The position numbers and the translations under genes were made by a program. 24,879 bases of DNA, taken from the NCBI GenBank assembly GCA_045603305.1, contig JAZULV010000041.1:1-24879 (forward strand). The letters are read 5' to 3'. Source of the stretch: JAFRXK01 sp045603305. GTDB lineage: Bacteria; Bacillota; Clostridia; Lachnospirales; Lachnospiraceae. The notes beneath the pieces are model-generated. The model was not told the DNA's origin. It saw nothing but the letters and a program-made list of their open reading frames with translations, and did no database searches. Shown here one piece after another: positions 15,358-23,446 of this stretch (its first letter is position 1; every line of letters begins with the position of its first letter).

Positions 15358-16198
15358 ATTCCTCCAGAATACTTTGATAAATGTCTCTCTTAGAAACGCC
15401 TCGCTCCTTAGCTACAAGCTTCATTGCTTCCTTTTTTTCAATGCCTTTATCAAGATAAAGCTTCATATGCTCCTGTACACTGATATTTTCCCAGGCGTTT
15501 CTCGCTTCTTCCTCAATTTCAGTCCTGCTTTTACCTTCAATTACTACTACAAACTCTCCCTTAGGCTCTTCTCTCTCAAATCGGTCAACTGCCGATGAAA
15601 AAGTAGTTTTCCATATCTCTTCATGCTTTTTGGTAAGTTCACGGCAAACTGTTATTCCCCTGTCACCAAGTTCCGAATACAGAAGCTTTAAAGTTTTCAC
15701 TATATGATGTGGAGCTTCGTAAATAATAATTGTTCTGGTCTCATTTTTAAGTTCTTCTACAATTTTCTGTCTTTCTTTTTTATCCGCCGGAATAAACGCT
15801 TCAAAAGCAAATCTCCTTGTCGGTAAGCCGGATACAGTTAAAGCAGTTATACATGCTGCCGGACCGGGAAGTGATGTCATCTCAATACCGGCTTCATGGC
15901 ATTGTCTTATAAGTTCTTCTCCGGGGTCTGATATAGCAGGAGTACCGGCATCGGTTATCAATGCAATATTCAATCCTTCCTGCATCTTCTCTACAAGGTA
16001 CGCTGCTTTATCATACTTATTAAATTCATGATAACTGGTCATAGGAGTCTTTATTTCGAAGTGATTTAACAGCTTAATACTGTGCCTTGTATCCTCTGCT
16101 GCAATTAAATCTACTTCTTTAAGAGTATTTAACACTCTTAGTGTAATATCTTCAAGATTACCTATCGGCGTTGCACAAATAAATAACTTTCCTGCCAT
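15356..16198 (-). CDS. rsmI: 16S rRNA (cytidine-1402-2'-O)-methyltransferase
   Basis: A 280-residue SAM-dependent enzyme that adds the 2'-O-methyl group to C1402 in the ribosomal P site. The tetrapyrrole-methylase-like fold is marked by FICATPIGNLEDITLRVL, LIAAEDTRHSIKLL, ALITDAGTPAISDPGEELI, SLPGPAACITALTVSGLPTRRFAFEAFIP and IIIYEAPHHI, all characteristic of RsmI, and the length is normal. GGAGG lies just before the ATG. It follows the trmN6-like gene by 28 bases as the last gene of the long minus-strand series and is convergent with abrB. Confidence 0.97.
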   Translation of the reverse strand: MAGKLFICATPIGNLEDITLRVLNTLKEVDLIAAEDTRHSIKLLNHFEIKTPMTSYHEFNKYDKAAYLVEKMQEGLNIALITDAGTPAISDPGEELIRQCHEAGIEMTSLPGPAACITALTVSGLPTRRFAFEAFIPADKKERQKIVEELKNETRTIIIYEAPHHIVKTLKLLYSELGDRGITVCRELTKKHEEIWKTTFSSAVDRFEREEPKGEFVVVIEGKSRTEIEEEARNAWENISVQEHMKLYLDKGIEKKEAMKLVAKERGVSKRDIYQSILEE

Positions 16199-16226
16199 AA
16201 TGCCTCCAATTAGTCACTCAGACCTT

Positions 16227-16997
16227 TTACTCTTCTTTATTTCCGTAACCATATATATCATATATCTGTTTAGTATAAACTCCCGGCTCATCATATACAA
16301 TAACAGGACTGTCTACACGCATCTGTTCCTTACCATCCTTAAAGGCTTCTATAAGCACCATATTTGCGGCATCATTTATAAAAGGATGTACAAACCTTAG
16401 ACGTTTTGGCTCAAGACGATTTTTCTTCAAAGTCCAGATAAGTTCCGATAGTCGGTGCGGTCTGTGTATCAGATACAACCTGCCACCCGGCTTTAATACA
16501 TTGTAAGCCTGACTGCAAAGCTCATTAAAGCTTAACAGAACTTCATGTCTTGCAATTGCTTTCGGCTCATCCGGATTCTTAAGACCATGATTCTGGTTCA
16601 TATAAGGCGGATTACACGTTATGACATCAAATGAATTTCTACCATATATATCAGTTGCTTCTTTTACATCACCACAGGTTATTTTAATCTTCTCTTCCAG
16701 ACCATTTAATAATACACTTCGTCCGGCCATCTCAGCCATCTTCTCCTGTATCTCTAATCCGGCAAAAAAATCTCCATCAGTCTTTGCTTCCAGAAGAATT
16801 GCAACAATTCCTGTTCCGCTGCACATATCAAGCACTTTTTCATGCTTCTTAACAATCGCAAAATCAGAAAGAATGACGGCATCCATCCCAAAGCAGAATG
16901 CCGTCTTATCTTGAATAATCTTATAACCTTTTAACTGTAAATCATCAATTCTTTCATTATCCTGTAAACTAATTGTCATCAAGTCTTGATTTTCCAT
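16227..16997 (-). CDS. TrmN6-like tRNA1(Val) adenine-N6 methyltransferase (YabB family)
   Basis: A 256-residue class I methyltransferase. The SAM-binding motif VLDMCSGTGIV is at residues 55-65, and the N6-adenine catalytic motif C-N-P-P-Y-M at 128-133. The opening (DDLQLKGYKIIQDKTAFCFGMDAVILSDF) is typical of the TrmN6/YabB family, whose Escherichia coli member methylates A37 of tRNA1(Val). The first ATG gives a 29-base overlap with the end of ricT but has GAAGG touching it; the ATG six codons later (16979) reduces the overlap to 11 bases. Overlap indicates translational coupling with ricT. It lies between ricT and rsmI as yabB does in Bacillus subtilis, without the intervening yabA and yazA genes. 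Confidence 0.88.
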   Translation of the reverse strand: MENQDLMTISLQDNERIDDLQLKGYKIIQDKTAFCFGMDAVILSDFAIVKKHEKVLDMCSGTGIVAILLEAKTDGDFFAGLEIQEKMAEMAGRSVLLNGLEEKIKITCGDVKEATDIYGRNSFDVITCNPPYMNQNHGLKNPDEPKAIARHEVLLSFNELCSQAYNVLKPGGRLYLIHRPHRLSELIWTLKKNRLEPKRLRFVHPFINDAANMVLIEAFKDGKEQMRVDSPVIVYDEPGVYTKQIYDIYGYGNKEE

Positions 16998-17880
16998 CCT
17001 TCGTCTCTAAAGCCTCAAGTGCCTTTAACTCTTCGTCACTGACATTAAGCTTCTCTCTGCGCTTCTTAGGCTTAAACTTAAGATTATCTACACTATATTC
17101 TTTAATCTCTTTTTCGTCATTATCATTTGTAACAAGAAGTTTAACAATCTGACGAATAACATTAACACTGGCTACCTCACCTCTTATGCCGTCATAAGTA
17201 GTAACAATATCACCAACATTAGGCAGCTTACTGTTTAAATATTCGTATGTCTCTTCTTCATTCTTTAAGCAGCACATAAGCCTTCCGCAGGTACCTGAAA
17301 TCTTAGTAGGATTAAGTGAAAGATTCTGCTCCTTCGCCATCTTTATTGATACAGGAATGAAATCGGACAAATAGGAGCTGCAGCACAAAGGTCTGCCACA
17401 GATACCATATCCACCGAGAATCTTGGTCTCATCTCTTACACCAATCTGGCGAAGCTCTATTCTTGTCTTAAATACTGCTGCAAGATCCTTAACCAGTTCT
17501 CTAAAGTCAATTCTGCCATCAGCAGTAAAATAAAACAACACTTTATTATTATCAAATGTATACTCTACATCTATAATCTTCATATCAAGTCCATGATTTC
17601 TTATCTTTTCAATGCAGATAGCATGGGCTTCTTTTTCTTTTATCTTGTTATTTGCTTCAATCTCATCATCTTCTTTTGTAGCAACTCTGATAACCGGTTT
17701 TAACGGCTGTATTACCTTTTCTTCTTCAACCATGCGTGACCCCATCACTACATGTCCATACTCAACACCTCGTACGGTTTCAACAATTACATGGTCACCT
17801 TTATTTATCTCATTATCGCAAGGATCAAAGAAGTAAATCTTTCCTGCGGTACGAAATCTAACACCAATAACTTTTATCAT
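16969..17880 (-). CDS. ricT: PSP1-domain protein RicT (YaaT)
   Basis: A 303-residue member of the YaaT/RicT family. The PSP1 domain is visible through CDNEINKGDHVIVETVRGVEYGHV, and six conserved cysteines occur as CGRPLCC (C161, C166, C167) and CGRLMCC (C198, C203, C204), which in Bacillus contribute to iron-sulfur cluster binding by the RicAFT complex. That complex helps RNase Y mature mRNAs and affects sporulation and competence. The Lys/Arg-rich tail (FKPKKRREKL) may bind nucleic acid. GGAGG precedes the ATG. It is directly downstream of holB (51 bases), the conserved location. RicA and RicF are not in the window. Confidence 0.94.
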   Translation of the reverse strand: MIKVIGVRFRTAGKIYFFDPCDNEINKGDHVIVETVRGVEYGHVVMGSRMVEEEKVIQPLKPVIRVATKEDDEIEANNKIKEKEAHAICIEKIRNHGLDMKIIDVEYTFDNNKVLFYFTADGRIDFRELVKDLAAVFKTRIELRQIGVRDETKILGGYGICGRPLCCSSYLSDFIPVSIKMAKEQNLSLNPTKISGTCGRLMCCLKNEEETYEYLNSKLPNVGDIVTTYDGIRGEVASVNVIRQIVKLLVTNDNDEKEIKEYSVDNLKFKPKKRREKLNVSDEELKALEALETKDGKSRLDDN

Positions 17881-17931
17881 AATAATCCTCCAAATTTTAA
17901 ATAGAAAGCTGATATCGAACCGGAATATCCC

Positions 17932-18918
17932 CTAGTTCTCTTTGATAACAAGGAACATAAGCTCCATTGCCAATTCAAAATTAACGTTAGCATTGAGTCT
18001 TGTCCTTGCCTTCTCTATAGCACTAATTATATTCTGAAGCCCCATAAATGAACTCTTATTAGCCGCCTCAGTTATATAAGTATATTCGTCCTTAAATATG
18101 AACATGGAAGTATCTCTGGTTGCCTTAAAGAGCAGAACATCCCTATACCATATCTCCATAAATTCTAATGCTGCCAGCACATCAGTTCCTGATTCCTTAA
18201 GTTCTGTTATAAAACTCAAAAGCTCAGATATATCCATATCATTGATATATTTAAGCACATGAAGAACACTGTTCCTCATCTTTAAAAATTCCTCAGAAGA
18301 AGCAAGCTCTATAGCTTTTCCAATACTTCCTCTTGCAAAAGACGCACATATATCCGCATCATATTCAGAAACACCATGATTTATCATAAGATGTTTTTTA
18401 ACCAGTTTGTCATCCAGAGGCTTTAGTTTTAACGTAATACATCTGGACAGTATTGTCGGCAGAAATAATGCTTCGTTAGTAGTAAGAAGCATAATAACTG
18501 CATATGACGGAGGTTCTTCTATAGTCTTTAATATAGCATTCTGGGCGGCCGGAGTCATAAGCTCAGCTTCGTCAATAATGTATATCTTATATCCTCCATC
18601 ATAAGGTTTTATCTGAATATCATTAACCAGCTGACTTCGTACATCATCTACACCTATACCTGATTTTTCATGATGCACATAAATAACATCCGGATGATTA
18701 CCGGTATCAAAACGTACACAGGAATGACACTTTCCGCATGAATCCTCAGAAGCACTTTCACAAAGAAGTGCTCTGGCAAAACTCTGTGACAATGTCATCT
18801 TCCCTATGCCATCATCGCCGGCCAAAATATACGAATGTGAAATCTTCTGACCTTTAATAGCCTGACTAAAATATTCAATTATTCTTTCATGTCCGGTAAT
18901 ACTATTAAATCCAGGCAA
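17932..18918 (-). CDS. holB: DNA polymerase III delta-prime subunit
   Basis: A clamp-loader subunit of 328 residues that helps place the sliding clamp on DNA. Near the start are FNSITGHERIIEYF and SHSYILAGDDGIGKMT (Walker A-like, residues 34-42), then a zinc-binding Cys set at C53, C61, C64 and C67, followed by KIYIIDEAELMTPAAQNAILKTIEEPP and TILSRC, the standard delta-prime/DnaX blocks. I chose TTG at 18918 because GGAGGGG lies five bases upstream and protein alignment begins there; an ATG at 18987 would add 23 residues of unlikely sequence. The kinase-like gene ends 113 bases upstream and ricT begins 51 bases downstream, as in Bacillus subtilis apart from the missing yaaQ and yaaR. Confidence 0.95.
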   Translation of the reverse strand: MPGFNSITGHERIIEYFSQAIKGQKISHSYILAGDDGIGKMTLSQSFARALLCESASEDSCGKCHSCVRFDTGNHPDVIYVHHEKSGIGVDDVRSQLVNDIQIKPYDGGYKIYIIDEAELMTPAAQNAILKTIEEPPSYAVIMLLTTNEALFLPTILSRCITLKLKPLDDKLVKKHLMINHGVSEYDADICASFARGSIGKAIELASSEEFLKMRNSVLHVLKYINDMDISELLSFITELKESGTDVLAALEFMEIWYRDVLLFKATRDTSMFIFKDEYTYITEAANKSSFMGLQNIISAIEKARTRLNANVNFELAMELMFLVIKEN

Positions 18919-19031
18919 TATAACCCCTCCAATTATTCGTGGTTTACATATCTTATATGATGAAATCAGGCATAACCTGTCATACATTCTTATCTATGGG
19001 CTATCGCGTACATTATATCATAATGTCCCTT

Positions 19032-19625
19032 TTAAATACAGTTATTTTTTAATATCTCCTGCTTTATCAGCTGAAAACAATTTTCCAGTGTATCATTTTC
19101 ATAGCTTTTTGTTATACCGCAACGTTTAAGATTCTCTTCTTTGAAATCTTCTTCATCTGCAAGAAATCTTCTGCACATCTCAGCATATTTCGGCTTTTCC
19201 TGAAGCTTTTCACGATTCAATGCCCTGGTAAGCCTCTCTCCTGTCTCTACAGTAATATAAAGAGGTATCATCACATCCCTGCCAAAATATTCTCTTGTTT
19301 TTTCATAAGATTCAAGGGTTCCTATCATAATATAGTTCTTCTTATATACATCTATCTGTCCATCATCAAGTGTAAAATATGTCCATGGACCATATACCGT
19401 GTTGTAAGTACGACTTTCAATTACTTTTTTATCATCTGACATTTTCTTAAAAAAATCATGATTACAGAAATGATACTCTCTTCCTTCTTCTTCACCATCT
19501 CTAATTGGTCTTGTTGTATAAAGAACCACAGTATCCAGTTTAAGTTCATTATCGTTAATAAGCATTTTATACAAACTATCTTTTCCGCTGGCGCTTTTGC
19601 CCATTAAATAAAATATTTTACCCAT
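19032..19625 (-). CDS. Guanylate kinase-like nucleotide kinase
   Basis: A 197-residue P-loop protein of the guanylate kinase type. The P-loop is YLMGKSASGKDSL (residues 6-18), the GMP-binding region is represented by LYTTRPIRDGEEEGREYHF and the lid by ALNREKLQEKPKYAEMCRRFLADEEDF. The P-loop departs from the common GPSGSGKGT, so it may be a paralogue with a changed role rather than the sole cellular guanylate kinase. It starts 19 bases after the decarboxylase-family gene, with GGTGG near the ATG, and holds the place occupied by thymidylate kinase (tmk) in Bacillus subtilis. Substrate cannot be fixed from sequence by eye. Confidence 0.82.
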   Translation of the reverse strand: MGKIFYLMGKSASGKDSLYKMLINDNELKLDTVVLYTTRPIRDGEEEGREYHFCNHDFFKKMSDDKKVIESRTYNTVYGPWTYFTLDDGQIDVYKKNYIMIGTLESYEKTREYFGRDVMIPLYITVETGERLTRALNREKLQEKPKYAEMCRRFLADEEDFKEENLKRCGITKSYENDTLENCFQLIKQEILKNNCI

Positions 19626-19644
19626 TGTCCACCATTTCTTATCT

Positions 19645-21114
19645 TTATTCTTTTATAACTATAATTTTCTCATCTTTAAGTCCGCGAACTTTAAGTCCTG
19701 CTTTTATGTATCTGTTAATTGTATCAACCGCCTCCCGGCTTATTCTTTCTCCGGGTGCCAGCATAGGTATTCCCGGAGGATAAATATATATGTAACTGCC
19801 GGATACTCTTCCGATACTGCTTTCGAGCAATATTTTCTCAGTTAACTTTTCTACAGCTATTGCAGGTATATATACAATTTCACTGTTAATAACAGGTGCA
19901 CTAACAGTCCTATTATTAAGTAAAAGAACCTCTGTATTTTGATTATTAATATCTACAGTATCTATAAGACTCATAAATTTGTCCGCATTTTCAGCATATT
20001 TATCAATCTCTGTTAATACCTCTCCAAGATATTGCAGGTCTTTGACTTTATCTCCTATTGAAGTCATCAGGGTAACATAACTATCAGTAAACATCTCTGC
20101 CTGAATATTATATTTTAATCTGAGAACATCATATAATATATGCCCGCCATCAAAATTCTTAAATGATATTACAATCTTTCCACAATCAAAATCTTTTACA
20201 GCATATCTGTCCACAATCCGGTCTGAAATAATCCTAAGATTTTTCATTCGGTAAAGCCTGTTTCTAAGGTTATTAAGTGATGTGCAATAGTCCGACACAG
20301 ATTGTGAACTTTCACTTTCCATCCAACGTATACATTTATCTATGGCTGCCATAAATACATATGAAGGACTGGAGGTCTGGTATATTGACAGGTACTTTTC
20401 AATTTTTGATACATCTGCTCTATCTGATTTCACATGCAATAGTGCAGTCTGCGTAAATGATGGCAATGTCTTGTGTATACTTTGAATTACTATGTCGGCA
20501 CCCAGCTCTAATGCAGATTTAGGAAAACTGTCACTATACTTAAAATGTGCCCCATGTGCTTCATCAACTATAAGCAGGCAATTGAATTTGTGTACCAGCT
20601 TTGCAATACCTTCTATATCAGAACATACACCTTCATAAGTTGGTGACACTACTACTACTGCTTTTGTTTCTGGATTATCAGATAATGTACAACTAAGCTG
20701 TTCTAAATTTATACCTCCTGATATGCCATACTCCTCTATATATTCAGGATAAATATAAATAGGAACCAGTCCTCTTATTTCTACTGCATTATATACAGAT
20801 TTATGGCAATTTCTTGCCATTATTATTTTATCATTATAATTAGTTGCTGCAGATATTGCACTTAAAAGCCCACAAGTACTGCCATTAACAAGGAAATATG
20901 TTTTATCAGAACCATAACAGGCAGAAGCATAATCCATACATTCCTTCAGTAACCCCTCAGCCTGATGTAAATCATCAAAACCATCTATTTCTGTTATGTC
21001 AATATCATAGGGATTGCAAAAATCAAATCTTTCATTTCTCTTATGCCCAGGCATATGAAATGCAAAATTATTTTTACTACTATATTCTCTTAACTTATCA
21101 TATAAAACTGACAT
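19645..21114 (-). CDS. Orn/Lys/Arg decarboxylase-family PLP enzyme (YaaO-like)
   Basis: A 489-residue fold-type I PLP enzyme. Visible blocks are FAFHMPGHKRN (19-27), FLVNGSTCGLLSAISA (74-89), VDEAHGAHF with D184 contacting the cofactor nitrogen, and QSIHKTLPSFTQ with K215 as the likely Schiff-base lysine. The C-terminal part contains SGSYIYIYPPGIPMLAPGE, typical of this family. It lacks the N-terminal wing domain of the large inducible decarboxylases, like Bacillus YaaO and SpeA. Whether the substrate is arginine, lysine or another amino acid is not determinable here. Start ATG 21114 has AAGGG about eight bases upstream. It follows the LURP-one-related gene by 11 bases and leads into the kinase-like gene. 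Confidence 0.93.
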   Translation of the reverse strand: MSVLYDKLREYSSKNNFAFHMPGHKRNERFDFCNPYDIDITEIDGFDDLHQAEGLLKECMDYASACYGSDKTYFLVNGSTCGLLSAISAATNYNDKIIMARNCHKSVYNAVEIRGLVPIYIYPEYIEEYGISGGINLEQLSCTLSDNPETKAVVVVSPTYEGVCSDIEGIAKLVHKFNCLLIVDEAHGAHFKYSDSFPKSALELGADIVIQSIHKTLPSFTQTALLHVKSDRADVSKIEKYLSIYQTSSPSYVFMAAIDKCIRWMESESSQSVSDYCTSLNNLRNRLYRMKNLRIISDRIVDRYAVKDFDCGKIVISFKNFDGGHILYDVLRLKYNIQAEMFTDSYVTLMTSIGDKVKDLQYLGEVLTEIDKYAENADKFMSLIDTVDINNQNTEVLLLNNRTVSAPVINSEIVYIPAIAVEKLTEKILLESSIGRVSGSYIYIYPPGIPMLAPGERISREAVDTINRYIKAGLKVRGLKDEKIIVIKE

Positions 21115-21125
21115 CTTTATAACCC

Positions 21126-21599
21126 TTAATCATTGCTGCAATTAACCGCATCTATTGCAATTACTAAAAGCAGCCCCATTAATTCGTCCTGTGGATTTAT
21201 AATATCAATTACATAGGTATCTCCCCATGTAAGCCATTCTTTTGTAATATGTGCAACAGGTCTCTCTCCGCTATATACGTCATAATCCCATCCAAAGAAA
21301 TCGCCTTCAACTCTCCATCCGTTAAAATCAATCTCATATTGTGGTTTAAAGAAGGTAAACTGTTTTTTAATCTCGCCTACTGTCAAACCATTAATATTAA
21401 CCTCAAAGGTCGGCAAAAAAGTCAATAACTTCTGGAATACTCCGCCCACCTCTCTGTCAGTACTTTTTTCATACACATGTATCTGATGTCCAAAAGAAAA
21501 AAACTCTGCCTTAACATAATATACAGGATTGCCAATTTCATCATAAACATCATATGTATCAGTCCAGCTAAAAACCCTTTGTTTAATAAGTAATTTCAT
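21126..21599 (-). CDS. LURP-one-related family protein
   Basis: A 157-residue protein with the repeating beta-strand pattern of the LURP-one-related/Tubby-like C-terminal family: KQRVFSWTDTYDVYDEIGNPVYYVKAEFFSFGHQIHVYE, PTFEVNINGLTVGEI, YEIDFNGWRVEGDFFGWDYDV, GERPVAHITKEWLTWGDTYVIDI, closing with a hydrophobic helix (LMGLLLVIAIDAV) as in Tubby folds. The function of bacterial members is not established; lipid or membrane association has been suggested for the fold. A strong AGGGGGG site precedes the ATG. It is the first gene of the seven-gene minus-strand series that includes holB, which is not its position in Bacillus subtilis. Confidence 0.85.
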   Translation of the reverse strand: MKLLIKQRVFSWTDTYDVYDEIGNPVYYVKAEFFSFGHQIHVYEKSTDREVGGVFQKLLTFLPTFEVNINGLTVGEIKKQFTFFKPQYEIDFNGWRVEGDFFGWDYDVYSGERPVAHITKEWLTWGDTYVIDIINPQDELMGLLLVIAIDAVNCSND

Positions 21600-21639
21600 A
21601 ATTATTCCCCCCTGGTATACTTTTTATACACGCTCTTTT

Positions 21640-21667
21640 ATCATATCATATAATATCGCTAAAACAA
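21640..21667 (-). promoter_or_regulatory. Probable promoter of the LURP-to-rsmI series
   Basis: On the minus strand TTGTTT (21662-21667) and TATGAT (21640-21645) are 16 bases apart, about 40 bases before the LURP-one start. A second TATGAT overlaps upstream. The -35 match is moderate. DnaA-box-like sites start 14 bases further upstream. Confidence 0.5.
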
Positions 21668-21680
21668 ATTAATTTAATTA

Positions 21681-21867
21681 TTTTTCACAAAAATACCAGC
21701 TTTAATTTTTACCATTTTTCCTGTTGATAAACAACTGATTTATTAGTTTTCCACAATATTCACAGGTAATCCACATAAAAAAGTGTGTTTTACGCTAAAA
21801 ATATGCTGTCAATGTGAATTATCCACAAAATTTACATCATATTTTCTATATTTATAATTTGTCCATA
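21681..21867 (+). promoter_or_regulatory. Cluster of DnaA-box-like nonamers
   Basis: In one intergenic region, all on the plus strand: TTTTTCACA (21681-21689), TTTTCCACA (21747-21755), ATATTCACA (21756-21764), TAATCCACA (21767-21775), perfect TTATCCACA (21819-21827) and TTGTCCATA (21859-21867). A reverse-strand near match, TGTTGATAA, is at 21722-21730. Three fit TTWTNCACA fully. The DNA is AT-rich. No dnaA, dnaN or gyrase gene is beside it, so a DnaA-controlled promoter or DnaA-binding reservoir is more likely than the origin itself. Confidence 0.55.
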
Positions 21868-21892
21868 AATAACATATTTCAATTAAAAATAC

Positions 21893-22426
21893 TTATAGCT
21901 GCATGGTAAGATTGACCACAATCTTCGCCATTGTCTCTTCGCTTTCCTTCATGCCACTCTCAAGCCAATGAATAAATACATTGTAAAGTGCGCCTGCAAA
22001 ATAATACAGCTGGTATCGCCTTATAACATCTGCGTGAATTTCATCCGCATGTTCTTCCATATATTTATTCAAACCATCAAGCATGATAGATGATAAATTT
22101 GCCCTCTTTAAACATAGTGCAAACTCAGAATACCTTCTAAAAAATACAAAACACTGCTTTATTCGATTAATATCATGTAAATCAACTTTCTTATTCGCGT
22201 CTTCATTCTCTCTTATATATTCTTCTATAATCTCCATCATATAGTAATCGAGAACACTCTCTTTAGTATCAAAATATCTGTAATAAGTCATTCTGGATAC
22301 CCCTGCCCTAAGACAAATTTCAGTTATGGAAATATCCTCGAAATTTCTTTTTTTCATGAGCTTTATCAGGCCTTCGGCCAGATAAAGTCTCGCCATTTCT
22401 TTACTTTCATTATTTTTTTTGAACAT
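21893..22426 (-). CDS. TetR/AcrR-family transcriptional regulator
   Basis: A 177-residue repressor-type protein with the TetR helix-turn-helix at residues 12-55 (MARLYLAEGLIKLMKKRNFEDISITEICLRAGVSRMTYYRYFDTKESVLDYY) and an all-helical ligand-binding C-terminal domain containing the YYFAGALYNVFIHWLESG block seen in clostridial members. The ligand is unknown. AGGTG lies seven bases before the ATG. Its promoter -35 box lies inside a palindrome shared with the divergent DegV-family gene, so it probably represses itself and may control degV. Confidence 0.93.
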   Translation of the reverse strand: MFKKNNESKEMARLYLAEGLIKLMKKRNFEDISITEICLRAGVSRMTYYRYFDTKESVLDYYMMEIIEEYIRENEDANKKVDLHDINRIKQCFVFFRRYSEFALCLKRANLSSIMLDGLNKYMEEHADEIHADVIRRYQLYYFAGALYNVFIHWLESGMKESEETMAKIVVNLTMQL

Positions 22427-22449
22427 AACTAATCACCTAATTCTCTAAA

Positions 22450-22477
22450 ATTATATTTACGAACGCGAATGTTACAA
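22450..22477 (-). promoter_or_regulatory. Promoter of tetR
   Basis: On the minus strand TTGTAA (22472-22477) and a perfect TATAAT (22450-22455) are 16 bases apart. The -35 box lies within the left arm of the shared operator. Confidence 0.68.
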
Positions 22478-22495
22478 ACAACATGTTTTTGTAAC
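22471..22495. promoter_or_regulatory. TetR-type operator between tetR and degV
   Basis: GTTACAAA and TTTGTAAC form an 8-bp perfect inverted repeat with a 9-base centre that itself contains the palindrome AACATGTT. It covers the tetR -35 box and abuts the degV -35 box. Confidence 0.72.
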
Positions 22496-22524
22496 TTGTA
22501 TTATAACATAGTGTTTTATATAAT
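22496..22524 (+). promoter_or_regulatory. Promoter of the degV-family gene
   Basis: TTGTAT (22496-22501) and a perfect TATAAT (22519-22524) are exactly 17 bases apart, with the operator ending one base before the -35 box. Confidence 0.75.
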
Positions 22525-22597
22525 ACCACATAGTATTAGTTACTACTTTTATGTATATAATTAGTATTTAGAAATGTTTATTTTCAAAGGAGCAGCA

Positions 22598-23434
22598 ATG
22601 GTAAAAATAATTTCTGATTCTTCAACCCTTTTTTCTTCAGAAGAAGCACGTAATGCCGGATTTGATACAGCATGTTTATCAGTAACTATAAATGGTAAAA
22701 ACTACAAAGAATTCGATGAACTGACTACCCCTGAATTAATCAAAAAGATTGCAGAGGGCGGAATACCTAAGTCCTCCCAGCCGGCAGTTGGTGATTTCGT
22801 GGATTTATATAACAAGTATCCTGAAGACGATATCATCGTAATTACTATGGCTTCCGGATTATCAGGTACTTATAATTCAGCATGTCTCGCAAGAGATTTA
22901 TGCGATAATCCTGATAAAGTTACAGTTGTTAATTCACGTACACTTTGCGGGCCTCAAAGAGAGATGGTTCTTAAGGCAGTAAAGCTTGCAAATGAAGGAA
23001 TGGATAAGACTGCTATATTAGCTGCGATAAATACACAGATTGACAACACCTATTCTTATTTAATACCTCGTGATTTTGTATTTTTGAAGCGTGGTGGAAG
23101 ACTTAATCCATTGGTTGCTGAAATCGGTAGATTAATCAATCTTGTACCTGTACTTACCCTTTCAAAGGATTGCAACAGCCTTGTCTCATTCACAAAACAG
23201 CGCAGCATGGCAAAAGCAGTTAACAAAATCAGTACATATATAAAAGCTAAAAATGTTAATGAAAACTATAAGTTCCATATTACTCATGCAGATTGCCTTG
23301 AAGATGCAGAGCTTGTAAAAGAATATGTTGCTGCAGTATTTCCTGACTGCGATATAGAAGTAATGTTATTAAGCCCTGTATTCACTACTCAGGGCGGACC
23401 AAAATGTATAGCAATCCAGACAGTTCTCAAGTAG
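22598..23434 (+). CDS. DegV-family fatty-acid-binding protein
   Basis: A 278-residue protein of the DegV/FakB type. Blocks visible are VKIISDSSTLF at the start, the loop GIPKSSQPAVGDF, TMASGLSGTYNSACLA, VVNSRTLCGPQ, FLKRGGRLNP and the C-terminal TTQGGPKCIAI. Such proteins bind a fatty acid; FakB proteins present it to the kinase FakA for phosphorylation. Whether this one works with FakA is not shown, as no fakA is present here. I chose ATG at 22598, with AAAGGAG five bases upstream, over an in-frame ATG at 22574 that lacks a site. It is divergent from and probably controlled by the TetR protein. Confidence 0.93.
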   Translation: MVKIISDSSTLFSSEEARNAGFDTACLSVTINGKNYKEFDELTTPELIKKIAEGGIPKSSQPAVGDFVDLYNKYPEDDIIVITMASGLSGTYNSACLARDLCDNPDKVTVVNSRTLCGPQREMVLKAVKLANEGMDKTAILAAINTQIDNTYSYLIPRDFVFLKRGGRLNPLVAEIGRLINLVPVLTLSKDCNSLVSFTKQRSMAKAVNKISTYIKAKNVNENYKFHITHADCLEDAELVKEYVAAVFPDCDIEVMLLSPVFTTQGGPKCIAIQTVLK

Positions 23435-23446
23435 AACTGTCTTTTT
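23419..23446 (+). terminator. Intrinsic terminator overlapping the end of degV
   Basis: A perfect 9-bp stem (GACAGTTCT / AGAACTGTC) with a 5-base loop and five T. The hairpin starts inside the last codons, with the TAG stop at its loop-stem junction. From 23447 to 23562 nothing further is recognised. Confidence 0.9.

Noticed and set aside
18919..18987. Upstream ATG start for holB
   Set aside because: The extra 23 residues do not resemble delta-prime proteins, and a GGAGGGG site is correctly placed for the TTG start at 18918.
21600..21892. Chromosome replication origin
   Set aside because: Several DnaA boxes are present but no dnaA, dnaN, recF or gyrase gene is adjacent and no clear unwinding repeats are seen; kept only as a DnaA-box cluster.
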